The notes under the pieces are model-generated. The model was not told the DNA's origin and did no database searches. It saw only the letters and a list, made by a program, of their open reading frames with translations. This document shows positions 42,816-51,068 of a stretch of DNA of 64,000 bases, one piece after another. The position numbers and the translations under genes are program-made. The stretch comes from JAGVWJ01 sp964588555. Its GTDB lineage: Archaea; Micrarchaeota; Micrarchaeia; Anstonellales; Bilamarchaeaceae. The stretch covers positions 1-64,000 of the forward strand of contig CAZPPT010000003.1 in assembly GCA_964588555.1 (NCBI GenBank). The letters run 5' to 3'. Within the stretch, counting starts at the first letter, position 1, and every line of letters starts with the position of its first letter.

Positions 42816-44045
42816 ATGGAATTTAATGAAATGAACCTTAGTAGTAAGACGCGCAGTGCGCTTGAGTCAATGAAGTACACCACTGCAACAGAAGTACAGG
42901 AAAAATCTATCCCGCTTATACTTTCAGGCAGGGAGGTCGTTGTGCGAAGCCAGACAGGTACTGGAAAAACTGCGGCATTTGGCATTGGCATCATTGAACT
43001 GATCATACAGGACCCGGGAAAAAAGGCACTTGTGCTCGCACCGACACGCGAGCTTGCAATCCAGATCCGCCAGGAACTATTCCTTCTTGCAAAGAACCAT
43101 GGCCTTCGCATATTTGTTGTTTATGGGGGGGAGGGTATCGAGCGGCAGATCCATGCACTTTCGCGCGGCTACGACATAGTTGTTGCAACACCCGGCCGCC
43201 TTCTTGACCATTCGCGCAGGGGCACCATTGACTTGTCCGTGTTTAACCTTATTGTTCTTGATGAGGCTGATCGTATGCTTGACATGGGCTTTAAGGAGGA
43301 CCTTGACGCGATTCTTGATAACGTAAGCCTTGACCGCCAGATATACCTATTCTCAGCAACCATCGATGAACCGATAAAACGCATTGCCCATACGTTCATG
43401 AAGGAACCGGTGTTCCTTGAGGTCGGCCCGCAAGAAAAGGCGCCCACGATCGACGAGCTTTTCATCAAGCTTGACCGTGGTGCAAAGTTCGACAAGCTTA
43501 AGTCGATACTTACCGATGAGCATTTCTCACGTGTCATTGTTTTTGTCGCAACGCAGCGCGCGGCAGAGTATATCGGCCACAAGCTTCACGTGCACAAGGT
43601 CTCTGCCCAATACCTGCACGGTGCAATGCGCCAAAACAAGCGGGAGCGGATCATGCATGATTTTAAGCAGGGAAAATTCCATGTCCTTGTAACTACGGAT
43701 GTTGCGGCGCGGGGACTTCATATTGAGGACATTTCCCACATTATTAATTATGACCAGGCGGGTTCAAAGGAAACACACACGCATCGTATCGGACGAACTG
43801 GCAGGATGGGAAAGACCGGAAAAGCAATCACGTTTGTTGAAACAGGCGGTACCTACGGGCCTGCAAGGCCAGGAGGATACGGGGGCGGTTCACGCCGTTC
43901 CGGTGTGCGCCCGTCATTTGGCCGTCAAGAACGGCGCCCGTATGGTGAAAGCCATCGTAAGGAAGGGGGTGGCTCAGATCATCACAGAGTATATCGCAAT
44001 GTGCGTTACCAAAGTCGGGGCCGGCGGCCGCCACGGCGCCATTAA
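42816..44045 (+). CDS. DEAD-box RNA helicase
   Basis: 409 residues. Q motif (ATEVQEKSIP), motif I SQTGTGKTA, Ia PTRELA, Ib TPGR, II VLDEAD, III SAT, V TDVAARGLHI and VI HRIGRTGR are all present. It unwinds short RNA duplexes. The C-terminus is Gly/Arg-rich (GGYGGGSRRSG, SRGRRPPRRH), typical for RNA annealing or binding. The long structured leader suggests its own translation is regulated. It converges with the RNase H-like gene. Confidence 0.97.
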   Translation: MEFNEMNLSSKTRSALESMKYTTATEVQEKSIPLILSGREVVVRSQTGTGKTAAFGIGIIELIIQDPGKKALVLAPTRELAIQIRQELFLLAKNHGLRIFVVYGGEGIERQIHALSRGYDIVVATPGRLLDHSRRGTIDLSVFNLIVLDEADRMLDMGFKEDLDAILDNVSLDRQIYLFSATIDEPIKRIAHTFMKEPVFLEVGPQEKAPTIDELFIKLDRGAKFDKLKSILTDEHFSRVIVFVATQRAAEYIGHKLHVHKVSAQYLHGAMRQNKRERIMHDFKQGKFHVLVTTDVAARGLHIEDISHIINYDQAGSKETHTHRIGRTGRMGKTGKAITFVETGGTYGPARPGGYGGGSRRSGVRPSFGRQERRPYGESHRKEGGGSDHHRVYRNVRYQSRGRRPPRRH

Positions 44046-44046
44046 G

Positions 44047-44655
44047 CTATTGCATGATCTCTCTTCGTTTTCTTGCATCGTTAAGGAGTGTCTTGGCGTA
44101 TGCTTGTGAACCTGTTTCATCCCACAGTAAAAGACATGCCTCACGAATGAGGTCGTTGAGATTGTGCTCAATTATGGGGTCAAGGAGCCGTATATTGCGC
44201 GCGGCGCTTTCAGCATACATTTTCCAAATATGCGGTACATCTCTTCCATCTATGTCAGAACCTCCGTAATATGCGTGCGGCAACGAAACAAGTTCTGATA
44301 CCCGCGGCCATTTTTTGAGTTTTCCGTTTTGGATGTCCAGTTCCGCCTTAACCCTCCATTTTTCCATAAGGTCATGGTCAAAGCCGGTACGTAACCATCG
44401 TTCCTCAAATGCCTTGTTATATGCATAAAATGGCCGCATGCAAAAATCGCTCCAATTTGCAATTGCACTCATAAATAGTTGTTTTCCCCCATCAGTTGGG
44501 TCGATACGCTGGAATATGCATATTTTGTTCCCTGAAAAGAATCCCGCGGTAATCAAATCGCCCTCCTGCGGCGTGATCGACGTCGTTTCGACATCAACGA
44601 TCGTCCCATTTATTGAGAGCGGGACAAGCCATTCGTGCCTGATGTATGCGGACAT
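44047..44655 (-). CDS. RNase H-like exonuclease (YprB type)
   Basis: 202 residues. IVDVETTSITPQEGD carries the first DE pair of the 3'-5' exonuclease fold, AYNKAFEERWL resembles ExoII, and IEHNLNDLIREACLL is the HNxxD-like last motif. This matches the YprB RNase H-like group. The nucleic acid target is unknown. The stop lies 1 nt from the helicase stop, tail to tail. Confidence 0.75.
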   Translation of the reverse strand: MSAYIRHEWLVPLSINGTIVDVETTSITPQEGDLITAGFFSGNKICIFQRIDPTDGGKQLFMSAIANWSDFCMRPFYAYNKAFEERWLRTGFDHDLMEKWRVKAELDIQNGKLKKWPRVSELVSLPHAYYGGSDIDGRDVPHIWKMYAESAARNIRLLDPIIEHNLNDLIREACLLLWDETGSQAYAKTLLNDARKRREIMQ

Positions 44656-44782
44656 GCTACCATATTAATGTAAACCATTAAATGCGTTGCCAATAAATCC
44701 ATACATTTTGGCTAACTATTATAAAGAGCGCGTCCAATACAACTATTTAAAACAAATTTTTAGAATAAATGTGGGTGATTAG

Positions 44783-45154
44783 ATGGGATGTGGAAACTGT
44801 GGAACAGACAAGTGTAGTTGCGGGCCAAGCGACTGCGGTTCAGGGTGCGGTTGCGGCTCCTCAGGTAGTTGCGGCTGCGGAAACCAGGGTTCATGCTGTG
44901 AGACAGAGATGCCAAATAACGAACAGATGTTTGAGATGTTCTTAGGTTTGGCAGAGGCGGCATGGTATAAGGCACTTAAGGAGCGCATGGTCGAGTATTA
45001 TGCCAAAAAACACGGTAAGGAACTTGACCAGATGGCCGAATTCTTCTGTCATGCCGCGGGCATGAAGTGGATGAGCTACGAGGAATTCCAGAAAAAGAAG
45101 CCCGAGTTGCTCAAACAGTACATGGAAGAGATGGAAAAAGCAAAGAAAAAATGA
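44783..45154 (+). CDS. Cysteine-rich N-terminus protein with helical tail
   Basis: 123 residues. The first 40 residues hold eleven cysteines in Gly/Ser-rich CxC and CxxC spacing (positions 3, 6, 11, 13, 18, 22, 24, 30, 32, 38, 39), like a small metallothionein or a bactenecin-type metal clamp. The rest is helical and Met/Lys/Glu-rich (MFLGLAEAAWYKALKERMVEYY), with one further Cys in FFCHAAG. GGGTGATT precedes the ATG. Metal binding is inferred. The next gene starts five bases after the stop. Confidence 0.7.
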   Translation: MGCGNCGTDKCSCGPSDCGSGCGCGSSGSCGCGNQGSCCETEMPNNEQMFEMFLGLAEAAWYKALKERMVEYYAKKHGKELDQMAEFFCHAAGMKWMSYEEFQKKKPELLKQYMEEMEKAKKK

Positions 45155-45158
45155 TTTG

Positions 45159-45584
45159 ATGGATCCGTTACCAAAAAATGCGCCGCCACTACTTTTTGAC
45201 CTCCATGGGGAAGTGCGGGAGGTGGTGGCGCGCGGCCTTCCCCACACGTCGCTTTCAATGATTGCTATTCTTCTTGAGGCGACACTTCGCGAGGTCTTAA
45301 GAAAAAAGAATGGTAAATACCCGACCGGGGCCACGTTTAACAAATGTATTTTTCTTGCCAAGGGACAAAAAATTGTCTCTGAAAAGGAAGCAGAATGGCT
45401 TCGTAAGATGAATAACCTTGTACGGAACAGCTATCTTCACCATGACGTTGAGCGTATTGCAGAAAATATCAAGCTTGCGGAACTCGACCCGCAAAAAAAG
45501 CAGGCATTTGACCGTTTTGTTGCACAGGAGCTCTTTAAGGAAGTTGATGGTTTTATGCGAGAGATGGTTGCAAAATATTTTTGA
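45159..45584 (+). CDS. HEPN-like helical protein
   Basis: 142 residues, all helical by composition. RNSYLH near residue 90 fits the R-polar-x3-H motif of HEPN domains, often RNases or nucleotide-binding partners in defence and toxin systems. Helix content and length fit. The gene is probably cotranscribed with the cysteine-rich protein. HEPN membership needs profile evidence. Confidence 0.5.
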   Translation: MDPLPKNAPPLLFDLHGEVREVVARGLPHTSLSMIAILLEATLREVLRKKNGKYPTGATFNKCIFLAKGQKIVSEKEAEWLRKMNNLVRNSYLHHDVERIAENIKLAELDPQKKQAFDRFVAQELFKEVDGFMREMVAKYF

Positions 45585-45627
45585 CTAATCAGAAAAATTT
45601 TTATACTCTGTATCCCCTAAATGAGCT

Positions 45628-46233
45628 ATGGGGGTAAGGAAACGATTTATCGCGCCGGGGTTGCTTACGTATCCTAACAGGGGCTTTGCCAGTTTTGCCA
45701 TGCCGTTTTCCGCTTCCACAAAAGATGCACTTGCAAGAAAGGGGCAGTGGGTCGACGTAACAATTGAGCAGGGTATTGGCGGCCATTTGGCGTCAAGGTC
45801 ATATGCCATATCAAAGGGCGAAATCCTTGCAGTGGAGAAAAAAGGTGGTATGGTTGCCATCATGCTTACTTCACTGGAAAAGAATTCCCTTGTTTTACTA
45901 GTTGATGGCACGCCGCACACGCTTTCTGAGGGCACACACCTCGCACTTCCCACGGGTCAAGACAGCTATGCAGATTATATTATGATAAAGGTACTTTTTA
46001 TCCACCATAATGAGCCACGGCCGCTTCGTGGCCTGCGCCTTAGTTCACTCGATGTTGCAATGGCGGGGGATGCTATTATTAATGGAAAGCGATGGGTGGT
46101 ACATCGTGTTCCCGGCAAGGACATTGAAACGCGTCAGGCCCTCATGCAGGGCAATTTCACTATTCATGCTGAAGGAGATCTCATTGTTATTCGCCCAAAC
46201 CTTGAGCAAGGCTTAAAAAACTGCAGTTTATAA
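45628..46233 (+). CDS. Beta-rich protein of unknown function
   Basis: 201 residues, no transmembrane segment. Many short beta-like strands (WVDVTIEQGIGGHLASRSYAI, GGMVAIMLTSLEKNSLVLLVDG). TTTTTATACTC about 28 nt before ATG suggests a leaderless start. The membrane gene follows after 7 nt, so the two may form an operon. No family is recognised. Confidence 0.65.
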   Translation: MGVRKRFIAPGLLTYPNRGFASFAMPFSASTKDALARKGQWVDVTIEQGIGGHLASRSYAISKGEILAVEKKGGMVAIMLTSLEKNSLVLLVDGTPHTLSEGTHLALPTGQDSYADYIMIKVLFIHHNEPRPLRGLRLSSLDVAMAGDAIINGKRWVVHRVPGKDIETRQALMQGNFTIHAEGDLIVIRPNLEQGLKNCSL

Positions 46234-46240
46234 TCATCCT

Positions 46241-46906
46241 ATGGCATTCATAGAAGAGATCGTCGAGCGGCTTTTTGTCCTGGTAAACGCGCCCCTTGCA
46301 GATGAAAAATTGTTGTGGGTTGCGACCCCGCTTCTTATTGCCACCCTTTTTATGACCCTTTATTTTGGCAAATACAGTAAGGAAGAGCTTGGCTGGAATA
46401 CTGCGTTTGGAAATACGATGGTATTCCTATTTGTTTCTATAAATATAATCCAGTTCCTTTACTATTCGGGTGAAACAGGGTCATGGGACAACGTCCTTTC
46501 AAACAAATTCCATCTTTCGGTAACCCTTGGGCTTGCGGCAAGTGCGTTTCTTCTTATGCTTATCACGTATTATCACCTACTTCCAAAGAAGATCGCATTC
46601 TTTCTCTTTTCCGCCCCGCCGGTAAATGTTGCAGTGTACGTACTTATGACCGTCGTATACCGGGGGGTCCCCGCAGATACAATCACCTTTGCAGCAGGTA
46701 CCTTATTGTTTTTGATTATTTTTGCCATTGTACGGGCAATTCAGTCCCTTGAGCACGTTGCCGGCCAGTCAGAAGGGGTCACATTTTCAGCCGTGCCTAC
46801 AGCCGACCAGACGGCAGAACAGAGGTTCCTTAAGAAATTAAAGGAGAAGAACAAGGTATTGTCAGAAGGAAAAAAGGAAATTAAAAAGGACGGGTCAATC
46901 ACTTAA
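46241..46906 (+). CDS. Multi-pass membrane protein, unknown
   Basis: 221 residues with about five hydrophobic segments (28-44, 58-78, 90-110, 118-140, 148-168) and a charged C-terminal tail of about 55 residues (RFLKKLKEKNKVLSEGKK). No family recognised. It is next to the preceding beta-rich gene and converges with trxB. Confidence 0.65.
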   Translation: MAFIEEIVERLFVLVNAPLADEKLLWVATPLLIATLFMTLYFGKYSKEELGWNTAFGNTMVFLFVSINIIQFLYYSGETGSWDNVLSNKFHLSVTLGLAASAFLLMLITYYHLLPKKIAFFLFSAPPVNVAVYVLMTVVYRGVPADTITFAAGTLLFLIIFAIVRAIQSLEHVAGQSEGVTFSAVPTADQTAEQRFLKKLKEKNKVLSEGKKEIKKDGSIT

Positions 46907-46910
46907 TTGG

Positions 46911-47948
46911 CTATTCAAAATTGTTTTTTATTTTCTCAACTGTTTCCTTCGTTTCTTTCTGCATTTTTCCGTTCGTTTCGATCTCGCATGCAAGCACTAC
47001 TTCATTCTTTACGTACTCGTATGCAGAATATGCTGCCAAAACGCCTTCAGCAGAGCCTGTAATCGCCTGCTTGAATTTGGTATCAACGACATCTCCGGCA
47101 GCAAAAATTCCAGGGACATTTGTTTGCGCTGCACGGTCAATAACAACATTTCCCTTCGCGTCAAGCGTTACGCCAAGCGATTGGGCGAACTGTGACTGCG
47201 GAATGTGCCCGATCTCAACAAACACTGCGTCAGTTATGAATTCCTTACTTTCGTTGTACTGTTTATCGAATATCGCCTTCGTTACGAATTTCTCGCCCTT
47301 GATCTCAACAACATTTGTATTCGTAATGACTTCCATCTTTCCTTCCTTGGCTTTCGTTTCAACCCGTGCCATGTTCACTGGTTCAGGCCGTATCTTGTCC
47401 CCTCGGTAAACAATGTAGACCTTTTTTGCCCATTGCGTAAGTAGTATCGCTTCCTTTGCGGCACTGTCGGCACCGCCAACCACGACGACTGTTTTATTTT
47501 TGTAGGCGTAGCCGTCGCAGAGTGCACAATAATGGACCCCCTTGTTGGTAAATTCCTCCTCACCTGGAACTCCTAATTTTCGCCATTCAGTGCCGGTTGC
47601 AAAAATAATCGTTTTTGTTTCAAATCTTTTTCCATCTTCGGTGAATACAAAATAAGTATGTTTTTCGTTTGACCTTGTTGTTTTGCACCGTTCCACTTTG
47701 GTTACGGTCGCGTCGATTGCCTCAACGCCCTCGTACGAAAGCGCATGCTCTTCAATTTGTTTTGCAAGCGTTAAGCCATCAGTTTGCTTAATTCCAGGCC
47801 AGTTTGCGATGTCATTGGTGAGGATGATGGTTCCGCCCCGGACCTTTGCAATGACAAGCGTGTTTAGCATTAGCCTTCCGGCATACATCGCAGCGGAAAA
47901 GCCAGTCACGCCTCCTCCGATAATAATTGTGTCGTACAACATATACAT
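46911..47948 (-). CDS. trxB: Thioredoxin reductase-like flavoprotein
   Basis: 345 residues. FAD motif IIGGGVTGFSAAMYAGR, redox-active CALCDG, an NAD(P)-site VVVGGADSAAKEA and the ending FAAGDVVDT are the TrxB layout. A C-terminal tail of about 25 charged residues is extra. It is last in a glutaredoxin-zinc ribbon-reductase set, so it probably reduces the glutaredoxin-like protein. The start may be ATG 47948 or 47942. Confidence 0.95.
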   Translation of the reverse strand: MYMLYDTIIIGGGVTGFSAAMYAGRLMLNTLVIAKVRGGTIILTNDIANWPGIKQTDGLTLAKQIEEHALSYEGVEAIDATVTKVERCKTTRSNEKHTYFVFTEDGKRFETKTIIFATGTEWRKLGVPGEEEFTNKGVHYCALCDGYAYKNKTVVVVGGADSAAKEAILLTQWAKKVYIVYRGDKIRPEPVNMARVETKAKEGKMEVITNTNVVEIKGEKFVTKAIFDKQYNESKEFITDAVFVEIGHIPQSQFAQSLGVTLDAKGNVVIDRAAQTNVPGIFAAGDVVDTKFKQAITGSAEGVLAAYSAYEYVKNEVVLACEIETNGKMQKETKETVEKIKNNFE

Positions 47949-47956
47949 GCCGTCCT

Positions 47957-48229
47957 TTAATCATAGAACATGACAACTTTTATTACCTCAACATCCCGTA
48001 ATTTACATTTTGTACACATGGGACGTATGTCATTTTTTAGTTTGCCGTTGCATCTTTTACAATTTGATATCTCGGTAATATGGATTCGTTCATTTATACT
48101 TTTTAGAGCAATGGCTTCAATCGTATCGCAATTTACGCAGCGGTATTCATCAAATAATTTACCGCCGCCTTCACGCGACTCAAACGTATTATTACATCTT
48201 TTACATTGATAAACTGCTTTTTTACCCAT
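47957..48229 (-). CDS. Small zinc-ribbon protein
   Basis: 90 residues with four CxxC pairs: CKRC (9-12), CVNC, CKRC and CTKC. Two zinc ribbons are likely. No conserved function is recognised. Its place between glutaredoxin and thioredoxin reductase genes suggests a link to thiol or metal balance. Confidence 0.7.
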   Translation of the reverse strand: MGKKAVYQCKRCNNTFESREGGGKLFDEYRCVNCDTIEAIALKSINERIHITEISNCKRCNGKLKNDIRPMCTKCKLRDVEVIKVVMFYD

Positions 48230-48239
48230 ACTACCACAT

Positions 48240-48482
48240 TTAAATCCCCAAAAGCCTTTTCATTTCCCCTTCGTTATACCCAACAATGATGTTTCCGTCA
48301 ATGTCAATGACCGGAATGCCCGTCTGCCCGCTTTTCTTGATCAGCTCTTCTGCATATTTTGGCTCCTTTTCCGGATCTCGCTCTTCAAATGCAACATTGT
48401 TCTTCTTAAGCCAGTCCTTTGCCTTGTGGCACCAGGGGCACCATTCAGTGGAATATACGATTACCTTGTGTTCCTTTGTCAT
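48240..48482 (-). CDS. Glutaredoxin-like protein
   Basis: 80 residues. VIVYSTEWCPWCHKAKDWL carries the CPWC active site; TGIPVIDIDGNIIVGY has the cis-Pro and the glutathione/NrdH groove. Reduction by the neighbouring TrxB-like enzyme, as for NrdH, is likely because archaea usually lack glutathione. The ATG follows GGAGGTAATTAT. Confidence 0.94.
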   Translation of the reverse strand: MTKEHKVIVYSTEWCPWCHKAKDWLKKNNVAFEERDPEKEPKYAEELIKKSGQTGIPVIDIDGNIIVGYNEGEMKRLLGI

Positions 48483-48575
48483 ATAATTACCTCCTACAAA
48501 GAGTAGTCGCGATTCTGTTTAAAAGAGTATGCCAATTGCCATTCAATTATAAACATTTTCTTCGTTGTATCTTCG

Positions 48576-49913
48576 ATGGCAAAAAGCATCTCCCTCAAGA
48601 CACCAATTCCAGGCCCGCGCTCGCGAGCACTTCTGAGGCGCAATGCACAATCCGTCTCAGCCGGGATGCACGCAAGCATTCCCGTGTTTGCCGCCGCTGC
48701 GCATGGCGCGCTTGTCAGGGATGTGGATGGCAACACATTTATCGACTTTTCCGGCGGAATCGGCGCAACCAATTCAGGGCATGGGAATCCTGCAATCGTC
48801 CAGGCGGTAAAACGACAAAGCGAACGATTTTTTCATACGTGTTATTCAGTAATCGGTTACGAGCCTTACCTTGAAGTTTGCGAATTATTAAACAAAATTA
48901 CGCCTGGCAAATTCAAAAAGAAGTCCGTGCTTTTCAATTCCGGCGCAGAGGCAGTTGAGAATGCGGTTAAAATCGCGCGCAAATATACCGGGCGGCAGGC
49001 AGTTGTCTCATTTGAAGAAGGGTTCCACGGAAGGACGCTTATGACATTAAGCCTTACGGGCAAGATAAACCCGTACAAATCTGGTTTTGGCCCCTTTGCC
49101 CCTGAGACGTATAAGCTTCATTACCCCTATGTGTACCGAAGGCCGTCCAGAATGGATGAAGGTGAATATATCGACTATCTGCTTGAATACATCGATAACG
49201 ACTTTTTCAGGGACGTCGTTGCGCCTCAGGATATTGCATGCATTGTCATGGAACCGGTGACCGGCGAGGGTGGTTTTATTGTTCCTCCAAAGCGGTACGT
49301 TAAGGAGCTTTACAAACGATGCAAGGAGCATGGCATACTCCTTGTCATGGACGAGATCCAGTCGGGTTTTTGCCGGACTGGCAAATTATTTGCATCCGAA
49401 CATTTTGGAGTCGAGCCAGACCTTATTACTACGGGCAAATCATTAAGTAACGGCTTACCGCTCAGCGGCGTTACCGGAAGGATGGGTGTCATGGATGCAG
49501 TCCAAGAAGGTGGCATGGGCGGCACCTTTGTCGGCAACCCGCTTAGTTGCGTAGCGGCAAAAGAGGCAATCCGTTTTATGCTTAAACGAAAATTATGGGA
49601 GCGTGCAGATGCCATCGGTACAATCGTCCAAACGCGCTTTAACGAGTTTGCACAGGAATTTAAATGGGTGGGGGATGTCCGCGGCCTTGGCGCAATGCAG
49701 GCACTTGAATTGGTAAAGAGCAAAAAAACAAAAGCGGCGGACAAGGCACGGGCGGAGTCGATCGTCCGTTACGCATACAGAAACGGCCTTCTCCTCCTTT
49801 TCTCGGGAGTCCTTGGTAATGATATCCGTACGCTTATGTCATTGGTCATTACGGATGCACAGCTTGAGGAAGGACTTGCCGTACTTGAAACGGCAATGCG
49901 GAAAACGAGGTAA
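48576..49913 (+). CDS. Class III aminotransferase (4-aminobutyrate aminotransferase-like)
   Basis: 445 residues. PLP fold I: NSGAEAVENAVKIAR, GFHGRT, MDEIQSGFCRTG and PLP-lysine TTGKSLSNGLP. Close to GABA/omega-amino acid aminotransferases. First of a three-gene operon with a saccharopine-dehydrogenase-like enzyme and a second aminotransferase. The substrate cannot be fixed from sequence; GABA, a diamine or lysine-derived omega-amino acid are options. CAATTATAAACATTT lies about 26 nt before the ATG. Confidence 0.9.
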   Translation: MAKSISLKTPIPGPRSRALLRRNAQSVSAGMHASIPVFAAAAHGALVRDVDGNTFIDFSGGIGATNSGHGNPAIVQAVKRQSERFFHTCYSVIGYEPYLEVCELLNKITPGKFKKKSVLFNSGAEAVENAVKIARKYTGRQAVVSFEEGFHGRTLMTLSLTGKINPYKSGFGPFAPETYKLHYPYVYRRPSRMDEGEYIDYLLEYIDNDFFRDVVAPQDIACIVMEPVTGEGGFIVPPKRYVKELYKRCKEHGILLVMDEIQSGFCRTGKLFASEHFGVEPDLITTGKSLSNGLPLSGVTGRMGVMDAVQEGGMGGTFVGNPLSCVAAKEAIRFMLKRKLWERADAIGTIVQTRFNEFAQEFKWVGDVRGLGAMQALELVKSKKTKAADKARAESIVRYAYRNGLLLLFSGVLGNDIRTLMSLVITDAQLEEGLAVLETAMRKTR

Positions 49914-49916
49914 ATT

Positions 49917-51068
49917 ATGGCACGATATCTTGTTGTTGGGGGTACCGGCATGATGGGTTCGGTTGCGGTGCATGACCTTTTTCATACAACAAAAGACGAA
50001 ATCGTCATTGCCGCACGGCACGGCGCCCACGAAGCGGCAAAGAAATATAAAAGCGACCGGGTGAGCGGTCTTGATATCGATGTCACCGATAAGTCACGAG
50101 CCGCCACGCTCTTTAAAGATGTAGACGTCGTCCTTAACTGCGCCATTTATTACACGAATCTTGACGTAATGCATGCATGCCTCAAGGCTGGATGCCATTA
50201 TGTTGATTTAGGCGGGCTGTACCATATTACAAAAAAACAGCTTGCCCTTCATAAGGCATTTAAGGATGCAGGCCTTACTGCTGTTCTTGGCATGGGAAGT
50301 ACGCCGGGAATTACAAACGTCCTTGCTGCACACGGCTCATATGAATTTGCCACAATCGATTCTGTTGACATTAAGGTCGGCTGGGCGGACTTTTCAAGGC
50401 GGGCTGGCCCACCACCGCCGATCCCCTATGCGATCGGGACGCTTGTCGATGAGTTTACTAAAAAGCCCGCCCTATTCAAAAATGGAAGGTTGGCATTTGT
50501 TGAGCCGGTTTCCGGATCAGAAGTTATTCCGTTTCCAAAGCCGATTGGCAAAAAGAGCGCGTTTTACACGCTTCATTCAGAACTTGCAACGTTTCCAAAA
50601 AGCTTTAAGGCAAAAAACGTCTCTTTTCGGGTAAGCTTTGATGAGCAATTTGTCAGTAACATACGCTATCTTGTTTCAACAGGGATGGCTGGGCACAAGC
50701 CGATCAATTACAATGGGGTAATGATAACTCCCCTCGATTTTCTTTCCCATGTTATTGCGCACGAGCCCCAAGGTAAAATTGTCAAACGTGAGGACTATGA
50801 GTGCCTACGTGTTGAAATCACAGGCAGGCGAAAGAGCGATCCAAAAAAACGGATGCTCCAAATCGACTGCATTGCACGTAACTCTGCCATATACGGTGCA
50901 GGAGATATTGACACCGGGACCCCCCCAAGCATCGTTGCGCAGATGATTGCACAGAAGACTATCCCAGTGCGTGGGGCAGTCCCCCCCGAATTCAGTATCC
51001 CAGAGGGCCCATTTTTCAAGGAATTATGTATGCGCGGGATGAACATTACTAAAAGGTGGATTGCATGA
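49917..51068 (+). CDS. Saccharopine dehydrogenase-like oxidoreductase
   Basis: 383 residues. Rossmann start YLVVGGTGMMGSVAVHDL, then ADP-binding region and LGMGSTPGITNVLAAH, the signature of the saccharopine dehydrogenase family. That family includes carboxynorspermidine and homospermidine enzymes as well as lysine enzymes. The three-base gap before it and the ATGA overlap after it place it tightly with the two aminotransferases, so the set probably acts on one amine or amino acid. Confidence 0.87.
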   Translation: MARYLVVGGTGMMGSVAVHDLFHTTKDEIVIAARHGAHEAAKKYKSDRVSGLDIDVTDKSRAATLFKDVDVVLNCAIYYTNLDVMHACLKAGCHYVDLGGLYHITKKQLALHKAFKDAGLTAVLGMGSTPGITNVLAAHGSYEFATIDSVDIKVGWADFSRRAGPPPPIPYAIGTLVDEFTKKPALFKNGRLAFVEPVSGSEVIPFPKPIGKKSAFYTLHSELATFPKSFKAKNVSFRVSFDEQFVSNIRYLVSTGMAGHKPINYNGVMITPLDFLSHVIAHEPQGKIVKREDYECLRVEITGRRKSDPKKRMLQIDCIARNSAIYGAGDIDTGTPPSIVAQMIAQKTIPVRGAVPPEFSIPEGPFFKELCMRGMNITKRWIA

